NCBI RefSeq assembly: GCF_036379515.1 | Contig: NZ_DASVGN010000027.1 | Span: 124,001-188,000 of the forward strand | From: Castellaniella sp036379515 | GTDB taxonomy: Bacteria; Pseudomonadota; Gammaproteobacteria; Burkholderiales; Burkholderiaceae_B | Reading direction: 5' to 3' | DNA: 64,000 nt | In this document: positions 16,885-26,003 of the stretch, in pieces | Layout: every line of letters starts with the position of its first letter | Numbering within the stretch: the stretch's first letter is position 1 | Program-made: the position numbers and the translations under genes | Notes under the pieces: generated by a model | Seen by the model: the letters and a program-made list of their open reading frames with translations, nothing else | Databases searched by the model: none | What the model was told of the DNA's origin: nothing

Positions 16885-18069
16885 TTGCCCCTCCTGATCT
16901 GGCTGCTCTCGGCCTGTTGCTGCGCCAGCCTGGCCTCGATGCGCGCCTGCGACACGCTGTTGCCGGCACTCACGCAAGAATTTTCCGTCACCATCGGGCA
17001 AGCCGCGCGCACCATCTTCGTCTTTTCGGTCGCCTACGGCATCTGCCAGCTGTGCTTCGGACCTCTGGGCGACCGTTACGGCAAGCTCAAGGTGATCGCT
17101 TGCTGCGCCCTGGCCTGCGTGATCGGCAACGCCATGGCGGGATTGGCGCCGACGCTGGACTGGCTGGTCACGGCCCGCATCGTGTCCGGAGGATGTGCCG
17201 CCGGCATCTTCCCGCTGGCGATGGCCTGGATTGGCGACAACGTCTCGTACCAGGAACGTCAGGTGGCCCTGGCACGCCTCATCAGCGGCGGCGTCACTGG
17301 CATGCTGGCCGGGCAATGGATCAGCGGCCTGGTGGCCCAATGGATAGGCTGGCGCATGGTGTTTGCGCTGATGGCCATCGTCTTTTTGATTGTGGGGGCA
17401 CTGCTTCTGCGAGCCGCCCTGCACCACGGGTCGGAGCCGCCCACCGCAGCCAAAGGGATGCAGGCCATGCTGGACGTGCTGCGCTTGCCCCGTGCCCGGT
17501 GGATACTGAGCCTGGTCACCATCGAGGGCGCCTTCGCCTATGGTGCCCTGGCCTTCATGCCCAACCTGCTGCAGACGCATCACGCGGCCTCGCTGTCCAC
17601 GGCAGGCGGGATCGCCGCCTTCTATGCCGTGGGTGGGTTCGTGTATTCCCGCAGCGCGGCCCGGCTGCTGCAGCGCATCGGCGAATCCGGGCTGGTCTGC
17701 CTGGGCGGTGCCACGCTGTGCCTGGGGTTGCTGTTCTTCGCCTACGTGCCATCCATGATCTGGACGCCGCTGGGCTGCGCCCTGGCAGGATTTGGCTTCT
17801 ATGCGGTGCACAACACCTTGCAAACCAACGCGACCCAGATGGCGCCCCAAGCACGGGGCGTGGCCATGTCCATCTTTGCCTGCTTCCTGTTCCTGGGCCA
17901 GTCCGTCGGCATCATGGCCGCCGCCTGGGTGGCCGATCACCTGACCGATACGCTGATCTTCGCCGTCGACGGCGTGGGGCTGCTCATGCTGGCTCTGGTC
18001 GTGAGATGGTATCTGCAGCGGCCCGTTCCAGGGACAAAGCCCGTGCCAGAAGCCGGGCCTAGACGTTGA
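16885..18069 (+). CDS. Major facilitator superfamily transporter
   Basis: The 394-residue protein has about 12 hydrophobic segments and the MFS motif A-like loop between TM2 and TM3 (GPLGDRYGKLK). It is probably a drug/metabolite:H+ antiporter, but the substrate is unknown. Translation starts at a TTG (16885) with an excellent AAGGAGG at 16873-16879, 5 bp upstream. No in-frame ATG nearby fits as well. Its last 11 bp overlap the 3' end of ychF on the opposite strand, so the two transcripts converge and overlap. Confidence 0.8.
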   Translation: MPLLIWLLSACCCASLASMRACDTLLPALTQEFSVTIGQAARTIFVFSVAYGICQLCFGPLGDRYGKLKVIACCALACVIGNAMAGLAPTLDWLVTARIVSGGCAAGIFPLAMAWIGDNVSYQERQVALARLISGGVTGMLAGQWISGLVAQWIGWRMVFALMAIVFLIVGALLLRAALHHGSEPPTAAKGMQAMLDVLRLPRARWILSLVTIEGAFAYGALAFMPNLLQTHHAASLSTAGGIAAFYAVGGFVYSRSAARLLQRIGESGLVCLGGATLCLGLLFFAYVPSMIWTPLGCALAGFGFYAVHNTLQTNATQMAPQARGVAMSIFACFLFLGQSVGIMAAAWVADHLTDTLIFAVDGVGLLMLALVVRWYLQRPVPGTKPVPEAGPRR

Positions 18070-19150
18070 ACAAGAAGTTCATCACGTCGCCGTCCTGGAC
18101 GATGTAGTCCTTGCCCTCGGCGCGCATCTTGCCGGCTTCTTTGGCGCCATGCTCGCCGCTGCACGCGACAAAATCGGCAAACCCTATGGTCTGAGCACGG
18201 ATGAAGCCTTTTTCGAAATCGGTGTGAATCACGCCGGCAGCCTGAGGGGCGGTGGCACCCACGCGAACCGTCCAGGCGCGAACCTCTTTGGGGCCGGCGG
18301 TGAAGTAGGTTTGCAAGCCCAGCAGCTCGTACCCGGCACGAATCACGCGATCCAGGCCAGGCTCTTTCATGCCCATGTCTTCCAGGAAGACCGTCTTGTC
18401 GTCATCGTCCAGATCAGCGATCTCGGCCTCGATGGCTGCGCAGACGGCCACGACAGGCGCATGCTCTGCAGCGGCATAATCCTGCACGGCCTTCAGGTGC
18501 GGGTTGTCGATGAAGCCATCTTCCTTCACATTGGCGACGTACAGAACGCGTTTGGCGGTAATGAAGCAATACCCCTTGATCGCTGCCAGATCGTCCTCGT
18601 CCAACCCAAGGCTGCGCACGGATTTCCCGGCGTCGAGCGCTGCGACGATGCGTTCCATGAGCGCGGCAAGGCGGATGCCTTCTTTGTCGCCGGACCCTGC
18701 CAGCTTGCGGTTCTTCTGCAGTACCTTGTCGGCCGTCGCCAGGTCGGCCAGCGCCAGTTCGGTATTGATGACCTCGATATCCGAGACAGGGTCGACCCGC
18801 CCGGAGACGTGAATGACGTTTTCGTCCTCGAAGCAGCGCACCACGTGCACGATGGCATCGGTCTCGCGAATGTTGGCCAGGAATTGATTGCCCAAGCCCT
18901 CACCCTTGGAAGCGCCTGCCACCAGGCCAGCGATGTCCACGAATTCGACGACCGCAGGCACGATGCGCTCGGGCTTGGCGATCGCGGCCAGTTGTGTCAG
19001 ACGGGCGTCTGGCACCTCAACCACGCCCACGTTGGGTTCTATGGTGCAAAACGGGTAGTTCTCGGCCGCGATGCCCGCTTTGGTCAAGGCGTTGAACAGT
19101 GTGGATTTGCCGACGTTGGGCAGGCCAACGATGCCGCATTGCAGTGCCAT
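18059..19150 (-). CDS. ychF: Redox-regulated ATPase YchF (Obg-family)
   Basis: The 363-residue protein is the universally conserved YchF/OLA1 nucleotidase, which prefers ATP and associates with ribosomes. The P-loop GLPNVGKST is at residues 8-16, followed by the G3-like DIAGLVAGASKG region and the C-terminal TGS domain (about 280-363). A TACAAT at 19191-19196 on the minus strand, about 40 bp upstream, is a plausible -10 element, but no good -35 is seen. The gene lies downstream of the pth/CPBP genes and converges with the MFS gene. Confidence 0.95.
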   Translation of the reverse strand: MALQCGIVGLPNVGKSTLFNALTKAGIAAENYPFCTIEPNVGVVEVPDARLTQLAAIAKPERIVPAVVEFVDIAGLVAGASKGEGLGNQFLANIRETDAIVHVVRCFEDENVIHVSGRVDPVSDIEVINTELALADLATADKVLQKNRKLAGSGDKEGIRLAALMERIVAALDAGKSVRSLGLDEDDLAAIKGYCFITAKRVLYVANVKEDGFIDNPHLKAVQDYAAAEHAPVVAVCAAIEAEIADLDDDDKTVFLEDMGMKEPGLDRVIRAGYELLGLQTYFTAGPKEVRAWTVRVGATAPQAAGVIHTDFEKGFIRAQTIGFADFVACSGEHGAKEAGKMRAEGKDYIVQDGDVMNFLFNV

Positions 19151-19256
19151 GGGGTTCCTGAGTAAAAAATGGGAAGTAAATCAAGGCGCTATTGTACCCG
19201 TGCGCGCGAACCATCCCACCCTTGCACCACGTCAAGCACCACCGCAGTCTGGCGGC

Positions 19257-20045
19257 TCACCCCACCGCCAGCTCGGGCGCAAAATGCAGCAACAGGCCCA
19301 GTACGAGCAAGGGTCCCGCATTAAAGACGGCATGCAGGCACATGGAAGCGCCGATTCCCCGGCGCACGCGCATCCAGCCCAATACCAGCCCGGTCACCCA
19401 TTGTGGCAGAACCAGCAGCGGCAGCAGGAAGAGCTCCATGTCGTTCAGACGAAAATTGAACAGGTGCACAGCCGCAAAGGCGAGCGCAACGACATGGAAA
19501 AACCACGGATATGCTCTGCAGACCCAGCGCCGTCCCGCCCAGGATAGCGTCCAGGCCCGCTGCCAGCGATGACCGCGGCCATACCACAGAGGCGCCATCG
19601 CCAGCAGGAACGCAAGCACGGCGATCATGCCGGACGTCACCCCCGGGCCCTGCGCCAGGACGATCGCCATGAGCGGCACGAACCACCACAGCACGGCGGG
19701 CCGGCGCAACACATACCGAAACGTCAGTTCCTCGATCACGGGTGCCCAGATGAGTGCGGTAAGCCAGGGAAGATGCTGTACGTTCAATCGGTGCACAGCG
19801 CCTGCGGCCTGCGCTGCCGACAACGCCAGAGGAGCAAAGACCATCAGGTTCACCAGCCACAGCACCACGGCCCAGCTGACGATACGCCACCAGGGCGCAT
19901 TCAACGCAAAATCGACATGCAGCCCGGCGCCTGCCGACCGCACCTTCAGTCGTGGCCCAGGCCGGGGATGCAGCAGGTAGTGCAGGCAATCGAGGACTTC
20001 TTCGCCTAAGGTGGGAATCCCCCCCGCGCGTGCGATTCTTCCCAT
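19257..20045 (-). CDS. CPBP-family intramembrane glutamic endopeptidase (CAAX protease-like)
   Basis: The 262-residue membrane protein has about six to eight hydrophobic segments and the three signature motifs of the CPBP/Abi family: EELTFR (E105, E106, R110), FAAVH near residue 190 and HAVFN near 240. These residues form the intramembrane active site in this family. The cellular substrate is unknown. It starts 5 bp after the pth stop and is therefore probably co-transcribed with rplY-pth, and it sits between pth and ychF. The first 50 residues are a soluble cytoplasmic extension. Confidence 0.78.
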   Translation of the reverse strand: MGRIARAGGIPTLGEEVLDCLHYLLHPRPGPRLKVRSAGAGLHVDFALNAPWWRIVSWAVVLWLVNLMVFAPLALSAAQAAGAVHRLNVQHLPWLTALIWAPVIEELTFRYVLRRPAVLWWFVPLMAIVLAQGPGVTSGMIAVLAFLLAMAPLWYGRGHRWQRAWTLSWAGRRWVCRAYPWFFHVVALAFAAVHLFNFRLNDMELFLLPLLVLPQWVTGLVLGWMRVRRGIGASMCLHAVFNAGPLLVLGLLLHFAPELAVG

Positions 20046-20050
20046 GGTGG

Positions 20051-20644
20051 TCAGTGCGGATTACCCTGGTGCAGTTGTTCGGTGGCACGATCAAATTCGC
20101 CGGCCAGAAGCTGGGGCAGAATCACCCGACAGCGGTTGATGACGTCATCAATACCCGGCATGTCTTGCTTGCGCGGCGGATGCAGCACAAAATCGATCAC
20201 CGACTGGTTCAATCCCAGGCTGCGGGGATGCCCGGTGCCAATGCGCAACCGCCAGAACTTGGACGTACCCAGCGCTGCCTGAATATCTCTCAGGCCATTG
20301 TGGCCCGCGTGGCCGCCGCCAAACTTGAGCTTCACAGAGCCGGGAAGCAGATCAAGCTCATCGTGCAGGACCAGGACTTCATCGGGCGAGAACTTATAGA
20401 ACCGGGCAAGCGCTCCGACCGCCTGCCCAGACTTGTTCATGAAGGTGATGGGCTTGGCCAGAACTATGTTCTGGCCCTGGTGGCGAGCTCGTGCGGCCCA
20501 CGCAAAAAACGGCTTTTCCAAGGTGAACGACGCATGCAGGTCATCGGCAAAATGATCGGCCAGCCAGAAGCCCGCATTATGACGCGTAGCCTCGTACTCC
20601 GGGCCCGGGTTGCCCAGTCCCACGATGAGACGGATGGGTGTCAT
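20051..20644 (-). CDS. pth: Peptidyl-tRNA hydrolase
   Basis: This 197-residue esterase releases peptides from peptidyl-tRNA that has dissociated from the ribosome. The N-terminal GLGNPGPEYEATRHNAGF segment contains the conserved Asn (N12) and catalytic His (H22), and the VLHDELDLLPG segment carries the catalytic Asp. The length is standard. It lies 160 bp after rplY with a hairpin terminator between them (20749-20785), so it may depend on read-through. The CPBP protease gene follows after 5 bp. Confidence 0.95.
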   Translation of the reverse strand: MTPIRLIVGLGNPGPEYEATRHNAGFWLADHFADDLHASFTLEKPFFAWAARARHQGQNIVLAKPITFMNKSGQAVGALARFYKFSPDEVLVLHDELDLLPGSVKLKFGGGHAGHNGLRDIQAALGTSKFWRLRIGTGHPRSLGLNQSVIDFVLHPPRKQDMPGIDDVINRCRVILPQLLAGEFDRATEQLHQGNPH

Positions 20645-20748
20645 GCACCAATGTCCTGTTCAATGTCCAAGCGCGCCGCCATGCGGAGCACGCAGATAGT
20701 ACAACGACCACGGAGACTTGCAAGGCGCCGCAGGCCCACGCTCCATGA

Positions 20749-20785
20749 CAAAGCCCCCGTCGGCTCGTGCCGCACGGGGGCTTTG
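20749..20785 (-). terminator. Hairpin terminator downstream of rplY
   Basis: A 12-bp perfect stem (CAAAGCCCCCGT / ACGGGGGCTTTG) is extended by an inner CGGC/GCCG pairing. It lies 20 bp after the rplY stop. The T-tract on the minus strand is short, so termination may be partial and allow read-through into pth. Confidence 0.65.
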
Positions 20786-20804
20786 AGAATGAACGGCGAA
20801 CCGC

Positions 20805-21440
20805 TTATTCGGCAGCGGGCGCTTCCGGAGCAGCGGGAGCAGCCGGAGTTTCAGCGGCAGGCGTGTCTTCTTCGACCACTTTGACCTCGGCGGCTTGCGC
20901 CATGATGGGGTTGACGTCCGCACCGTGAGGCATGTATTTCACGCCGATCGGCAACGTGATGTCGGACAGGTGCAGGCGGGCACCACCCACCATGTTGCTC
21001 AGGTCGACTTCGATGAACTGCGGCAGGTTGGCCGGCAAGCAGCTGATGTCCAGCTCGGACGGACCGTGCGTGATGACCTGACCTGCCAGCTTCACGGCAG
21101 GACTCTGCTCTGCATTCAGGTAGTGCACCGGGACGCGCGTATTCAGGGCCTGATTGGCATCGACGCGCTGGAAGTCAACGTGCAGGACCAATTGGCGATA
21201 CGGGTGCCATTGCACGTCGCGCACCAGGACCTGTTCACTCTTGCCGTCGAGGACCATGTCCAGAATTGAAGCGTGGAATTCTTCTTTGTTCAGGGCGTGG
21301 TAGATCTCGTTGTGGTCGAGTTCGATGTTGGCCGGGGCAGACTTGCCACCGTAGACGATGGCGGGCACGCGGCCGGCGAGGCGCAGGCGGCGGCTCGCAC
21401 TCGAACCCTGCGCGCTACGTGAAGAAGCGGTGAATTTCAT
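20805..21440 (-). CDS. rplY: 50S ribosomal protein L25 (Ctc form)
   Basis: The 211-residue protein is the long CTC-type L25, which binds 5S rRNA. An N-terminal L25 domain (about 5-95) is followed by the C-terminal beta-domain (about 100-185) and an Ala/Pro/Glu-rich tail (PAAETPAAPAAPEAPAAE). I start at the ATG at 21440 because GGAG precedes it by 8 bp and the N-terminal MKFTASSR is typical. It lies about 100 bp after prs on the same strand. Confidence 0.93.
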   Translation of the reverse strand: MKFTASSRSAQGSSASRRLRLAGRVPAIVYGGKSAPANIELDHNEIYHALNKEEFHASILDMVLDGKSEQVLVRDVQWHPYRQLVLHVDFQRVDANQALNTRVPVHYLNAEQSPAVKLAGQVITHGPSELDISCLPANLPQFIEVDLSNMVGGARLHLSDITLPIGVKYMPHGADVNPIMAQAAEVKVVEEDTPAAETPAAPAAPEAPAAE

Positions 21441-21539
21441 GGGAAACTCCAAAATGTTCGGGGCTCGCAAGAGCACCCTGGACGAAAGGCAGTCAAACTG
21501 CCTGAAAATCCCCGGCCGCGACCAGCCAGGGACGAAAAA

Positions 21540-22490
21540 TCAATCAGCAAACAACGAGCTGACGGATTCTGCCGTGGAAATCCGCAAGATGGTCTCGCCC
21601 AGCAAGGCCGCACAGGACAGCTGGCGAATCTTGCCGCATTCACGAGCGGCCTCGGACAACGGAATCGTGTTGGTCACCACGACTTCGTTCAGATCGGACT
21701 CGACGATGCGTTTGATGGCCTCGCCAGAAAGCACCGGATGGGTGCAATACGCGTACACGGCACCCGCACCGCGCTCTTTCAGCGCCTTCGCAGCCTTGCA
21801 CAGCGTACCGGCCGTATCCACCATGTCATCCATGATGATGCAGGTGCGACCATTCACGTCGCCGATGATGTTCATGACCTCGGACACATTGGCACGCGGA
21901 CGGCGCTTGTCGATGATGGCCAGGTCGGACTCGAGCTGCTTGGCCAGAGCGCGTGCCCGCACCACACCGCCGATGTCGGGCGACACGACCACCAGGTTCT
22001 GGAAGTTGCGGCTCCAGATGTCACCCAGCAGGATCGGGCCCGCATAGATGTTGTCGACCGGAATATCGAAAAAGCCCTGGATCTGGTCGGCGTGCAGGTC
22101 CATGGTCAGGACGCGATCTACACCGACGACCTGCAGCATGTTGGCCACGACACGCGCCGAGATCGCCACCCGGGCTGAACGCGGGCGCCGATCCTGGCGC
22201 GCATAGCCGAAGTACGGAATGGCCGCCGTGATGTTGCGCGCAGAAGCCCGTCGCAAGGCGTCGACCATCACCATGATTTCCATCAGGTTGTCATTGGTGG
22301 GCGCGCAGGTGGGCTGCAGCACGAAGACGTCTTTGCCACGAACGTTTTCATTGATTTCGACCATGACCTCGCCGTCGGAAAAACGGCCTACGGTCATCTT
22401 GCCCAGCGACATGTCCAGGTGATTCACCACATCGACCGCCAAGCGAGGGTTGGCCGTACCGGTGAAAATCATGAATCTGTCTTGTGCCAT
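21540..22490 (-). CDS. prs: Ribose-phosphate pyrophosphokinase (PRPP synthetase)
   Basis: The 316-residue enzyme makes PRPP from ribose 5-phosphate and ATP for nucleotide, His, Trp and NAD synthesis. Family motifs are DLHADQIQGFFDIPVDN, VVSPDIGG and the PRPP-binding loop CIIMDDMVDTAGTL. The frame is open 60 codons upstream through the tRNA gene, but homologues start at MAQDRFMIFTG, so the ATG at 22490 is used. It lies 95 bp downstream of tRNA-Gln and is probably co-transcribed with ispE and the tRNA. Confidence 0.96.
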   Translation of the reverse strand: MAQDRFMIFTGTANPRLAVDVVNHLDMSLGKMTVGRFSDGEVMVEINENVRGKDVFVLQPTCAPTNDNLMEIMVMVDALRRASARNITAAIPYFGYARQDRRPRSARVAISARVVANMLQVVGVDRVLTMDLHADQIQGFFDIPVDNIYAGPILLGDIWSRNFQNLVVVSPDIGGVVRARALAKQLESDLAIIDKRRPRANVSEVMNIIGDVNGRTCIIMDDMVDTAGTLCKAAKALKERGAGAVYAYCTHPVLSGEAIKRIVESDLNEVVVTNTIPLSEAARECGKIRQLSCAALLGETILRISTAESVSSLFAD

Positions 22491-22585
22491 GGTGTCAAAC
22501 CAATGTGTCAAATGACAAGGCTGCTGAACTGCACCCGTCAGGGGCCGACTCAACAGCCTGAAATGTTGCCTGTTAGGCGTAGAGG

Positions 22586-22662
22586 TGGCTGGGGAAGAAG
22601 GATTCGAACCTTCGCATGCCGGAATCAAAATCCGGTGCCTTAACCAGCTTGGCGATTCCCCA
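22586..22662 (-). tRNA. tRNA-Gln(UUG)
   Basis: On the minus strand the 77-nt sequence folds as a complete cloverleaf. The 7-bp acceptor stem TGGGGAA/TTCCCCA is followed by G and an encoded CCA, the T-loop is GGTTCGAATCC, and the anticodon stem CCGGA/TCCGG holds loop TTTTGAT with anticodon TTG (22628-22626). UUG reads Gln codons. The mature 5' end lies only 4 nt after the ispE stop codon, so the tRNA must be cut out of a longer mRNA. Confidence 0.97.
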
Positions 22663-22666
22663 AATG

Positions 22667-23563
22667 TCAAACCACGACCCAGCCCCGCAAGGGATGCTCG
22701 GAAAGCCCCTGGCAGACCCAGGAACCACCCAGCGCCCCACCAGGCAGGCTGTGTATTTTACTGATTAATCCGGTGCTACGCACTTGCGCCTGAGCCAGAT
22801 CATCGAACTCTGCAAATAGGCAGGAACCCGATCCGCTCATGCGGGCCTCTAGCCCCGCATCGTGCAAGACACTGGCCACACGAGCCACTTGCGGATACCG
22901 GGCAAAAACCACAGCTTCCAGATCATTGCGACCAAAAAGGTCAGAATGCCCTGTCTGCCAATCAGTAAAGACAGCGATTTTTACCGATTCAGAATTTCTT
23001 GTCAAATCAGGCGACCGGAATACCTCGGCGGTGGAGATGTGCACGTCCGGCCGCAAAATCCAGTATGCGCGATCCGGAAGTGCAACGGCGGTCAGATCCT
23101 CTCCCACTCCCTGCGCAAAAGCCGACTGGCCAAACACGAATACCGGCACGTCGGCACCTAGCGGCAAGGCAAGCCGCAAGAGCTCGTCGCGCCGCAGCTT
23201 CGTGTCCCAAAGGCGATTGAGCGCAATCAACGCTGAGGCGGCATCGCTGGAGCCCCCGCCCAGGCCGCCGCCCGCAGGAATATGTTTCTCGTACTGAATA
23301 CGGACCCCGTGGCGGGTCCCCGTGGCGTGCTGCAAACTGAGCGCAGCACGTACCACCAGGTCGTCTTCGGGCGCCAGCCCGGCCAGGCCTGCGTTTTCCC
23401 GAACCACGCGACCATCGTCAGTGCGCTCGAACTGCAGCACGTCGCAGAGATCGACGAAGCGGAAAACCGTCTGCAGTACATGGTAGCCATCCGGCCGGCG
23501 ACCGGTCACATGCAGGAACAGGTTCAGTTTGGCCGGCGCCGGCACGTCATAGAGTGCCCGCAC
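22667..23563 (-). CDS. ispE: 4-diphosphocytidyl-2-C-methyl-D-erythritol kinase
   Basis: This 298-residue GHMP kinase phosphorylates the 2-hydroxyl of CDP-ME in the MEP isoprenoid pathway. The family start APAKLNLFLHVTGRRPDGYH and the ATP-binding loop PAGGGLGGGSSDAAS are visible. It begins 3 bp after the lolB stop and ends 4 bp before tRNA-Gln, consistent with a lolB-ispE-tRNA-prs transcript. The last residues, GLSEHPLRGWVVV, are a normal family tail. Confidence 0.94.
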   Translation of the reverse strand: MRALYDVPAPAKLNLFLHVTGRRPDGYHVLQTVFRFVDLCDVLQFERTDDGRVVRENAGLAGLAPEDDLVVRAALSLQHATGTRHGVRIQYEKHIPAGGGLGGGSSDAASALIALNRLWDTKLRRDELLRLALPLGADVPVFVFGQSAFAQGVGEDLTAVALPDRAYWILRPDVHISTAEVFRSPDLTRNSESVKIAVFTDWQTGHSDLFGRNDLEAVVFARYPQVARVASVLHDAGLEARMSGSGSCLFAEFDDLAQAQVRSTGLISKIHSLPGGALGGSWVCQGLSEHPLRGWVVV

Positions 23564-23566
23564 GAA

Positions 23567-24148
23567 TCAGCCTTTATCCACCACGAACTGAAGCCGCCAC
23601 TGACCTTGATCGTCCTGGCGCAGCAGCCGTACGCGACGCGGGCCTTCCCCGTCATAATCGGACAGCTGCACCTGCCATCCATCCTGTTCGAGCGCGAGCA
23701 AATGTCCCTCTGCATCGCGCTGCTCGCCCGATACGGGCCGACCTGGCACGGCCCGGCCTCGAATCCAGGACCGCAAGCCGGACACCGGCATGGCGTGCCC
23801 CCAGATGAGTGCCAGCAAAGCATCCGGATCAGTCGCCATCTCGTGACTGCCATCGGCACGCTCGAGCACCGAGCGGCCGGGCTCCACCAGAATGCGGGCC
23901 AGCACGCTGCCCAGCGGCGTGCTCAGATCGAGGCGCAGAGTGCGCCCGTCATCACGCCATGAAAAGCCGCCTTGCGCGGCATAAGGAGCCTGCATGACGG
24001 GCTGAAGGTTCACGGCGAACCGCCCCACGCGCTCGAACGCAGCGCCCTGCCCCCCGATGCGGCCAGGCGTGGCGCAGGCCGCAAGCAGCACCGTCAGCGC
24101 CAAGACACCGCCCCAGCGCAACCCGCGAGCAAGCGCGGCGCTGATCAT
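23567..24148 (-). CDS. lolB: Outer-membrane lipoprotein LolB
   Basis: The 193-residue lipoprotein receives lipoproteins from LolA and inserts them in the outer membrane. The signal peptide ends in the lipobox LLAAC with the acylated cysteine at residue 25. The rest shows the LolB pattern (GRFAVNLQP, GGFSWRDDG, LSDYDGEGPRRVRL). It overlaps the upstream TPR gene by 4 bp and is followed 3 bp later by ispE, a neighbour pair typical of proteobacteria. Confidence 0.9.
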   Translation of the reverse strand: MISAALARGLRWGGVLALTVLLAACATPGRIGGQGAAFERVGRFAVNLQPVMQAPYAAQGGFSWRDDGRTLRLDLSTPLGSVLARILVEPGRSVLERADGSHEMATDPDALLALIWGHAMPVSGLRSWIRGRAVPGRPVSGEQRDAEGHLLALEQDGWQVQLSDYDGEGPRRVRLLRQDDQGQWRLQFVVDKG

Positions 24149-25917
24149 GGCAGGCGCACTCCCAGGCGCTTGAGCGTAGAGATCAGGGCCTCGTTCTTGG
24201 GATCGTCCTTCAGGCCTCGAGCCCAGACATCACGGGCCTCGGTGTGGCGCTTGAGCATCCACAGCGCTTCGCCCAGGTGCGCAGCCACGTCAGCGGCCTG
24301 CAACTGATCGTACGAACGCCGCAAGTACTCCAGCGCGCCCTGATAATCCTTGATGCGGAACAGGTACCAGCCCACGCTGTCGAGCACATAGGGGTTGTTG
24401 GGTTCCAGGTCCAGGGCGTGCTCGAGCAGATCGCGCGCTTCCTGCAAGCGACGATTCTGCTCCACCAAGGTATAGCCCAACGAGTTGTAGGCATTGGCGT
24501 TGTCCGGGTCCAGCTCGATCACGCGCCGCATGAGCTGTTCGAATTCTGCGGTCTTCCCTTGCTGATGCAACAGCATCCCAAGGTCGTATTTGATCTCGGG
24601 CGTGTCCGGCATGGCGAGATCGGCAGCTTTCAGGATGTCGACGGCCTGGTCGGTGCGCCCTGCGTCGCGATAGATCGAGGCCAAGGTCAGCTGAATCACG
24701 ATACGTTCGTGCCGATCGGTAGGCTTGATCGCATCCAGCGTCGCCCGGGCCTGCGTGAGGTTGCCCATCTTGCCGTACAGCACGGCTTCGTGCGTACGTG
24801 CCTGAAACTGCAGGGACGGCTCATCGATCATCTGCAACTGGCGGATGGCCTCCTGGTCATCATGCTGGCGCTCTGCAATCTGCACCAGAAGCAGGCGAGC
24901 ATCCGAAGTGTCGGCCTGCGCGTCCGTGGATTCGTCGGCAATCGACTTCCGCCGAGATTTCTGGACTGTAAGGTATTCCGCCAGCAAGGCTTTGGCCGCG
25001 TCGTAGCGCCCCGCCCGGGTGTTGACCTCGGCCTCGGTATAGAGCAGGTCGAAGTCTTCAGGCGTACGCTGGCGCATCTGATCCAGCACCGCCAAGGCCT
25101 GATCATATGAACCCCGGCTGGTCAGCCGGCTGACCAGCAGCAACTGCAAGGCACGCTGATTCGGATGCTTGTTCAAATAGGCATACGTATCGCGAATGGC
25201 GCGAGCCGGGTCTACCTTCAGGCCGTACTCGAGCACACGCTGTGCAGCGTCCTGAGAATCGGGGTCCAGCGCCTGCGCCTTGCGTGCCTCGTCCACCGCG
25301 CGGCCAGACTCGCCCGCCGCCCAGGCTGCATCCGCCAGCGCCAGATGCGCCAGTGGAGAATTCGGGACGCCCGCCAGCGCCTTCTCGAGCACTTCCAGCC
25401 CCAGACGCTTGTCCGTCATCTTGCCTACGATGTCAGCAGACTGGACAATGGCTTGATCCTGATCGTCGGCCGATTGAATGCGCCGCGCCAAGGTGCGCGC
25501 CAACCCTTCGGTCTGCCCACTGGACGCCGACAGGGCCAGTGACGCCGCCACCGCTTCGGGATCGTTGGGTGCGAGCAGCACCCACTCACGTGCCGAGCGC
25601 AGGGCCAGATTCAAGTTGCGAGCCGTCATGGCCATCCGAAATGCGCGCTGCGCCAGACGTGGGTCCAGGGTATCGTGCGCCAGCGACAACAATTCTTGCG
25701 AAGCGTCGTCGTACTGCCCCTTTTGAGCCGAAAACTCGGCCGCCAGGATACGAAACAGGAGGTCAGGCGACAGATTGACGGCCGGAGGCTCGCCACTACG
25801 CAAATGAATGGTTTCGACCGGATCGACCGGTGCCGCTGCTGGCGGCGCAGCCCATGCCGTCTCGTGTGCGACAACCAGTGCCAACACCACGGGAAACACA
25901 GAAGCGGGGAATCTCAT
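24145..25917 (-). CDS. Secreted tetratricopeptide-repeat protein
   Basis: The 590-residue protein starts with a signal peptide (hydrophobic run ending ETAWAAPP) and is built mostly of TPR helices (for example AYNSLGYTLVEQNRRLQEA and YVLDSVGWYLFRIKDYQGAL). It is the familiar large TPR protein encoded just upstream of lolB in betaproteobacteria. A scaffolding role in the envelope is likely but its partners are unknown. It overlaps lolB by 4 bp and is divergent from mutM, with an 86-bp shared promoter region. Confidence 0.85.
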   Translation of the reverse strand: MRFPASVFPVVLALVVAHETAWAAPPAAAPVDPVETIHLRSGEPPAVNLSPDLLFRILAAEFSAQKGQYDDASQELLSLAHDTLDPRLAQRAFRMAMTARNLNLALRSAREWVLLAPNDPEAVAASLALSASSGQTEGLARTLARRIQSADDQDQAIVQSADIVGKMTDKRLGLEVLEKALAGVPNSPLAHLALADAAWAAGESGRAVDEARKAQALDPDSQDAAQRVLEYGLKVDPARAIRDTYAYLNKHPNQRALQLLLVSRLTSRGSYDQALAVLDQMRQRTPEDFDLLYTEAEVNTRAGRYDAAKALLAEYLTVQKSRRKSIADESTDAQADTSDARLLLVQIAERQHDDQEAIRQLQMIDEPSLQFQARTHEAVLYGKMGNLTQARATLDAIKPTDRHERIVIQLTLASIYRDAGRTDQAVDILKAADLAMPDTPEIKYDLGMLLHQQGKTAEFEQLMRRVIELDPDNANAYNSLGYTLVEQNRRLQEARDLLEHALDLEPNNPYVLDSVGWYLFRIKDYQGALEYLRRSYDQLQAADVAAHLGEALWMLKRHTEARDVWARGLKDDPKNEALISTLKRLGVRLP

Positions 25918-26003
25918 TTGCGGTAACCATGAGCCGGTACGCGAGTCAAGATCGCGTCTGGTGGCAAAATTGCGTCATCGAAAGTGGATGTTATCACCCC
26001 GAC

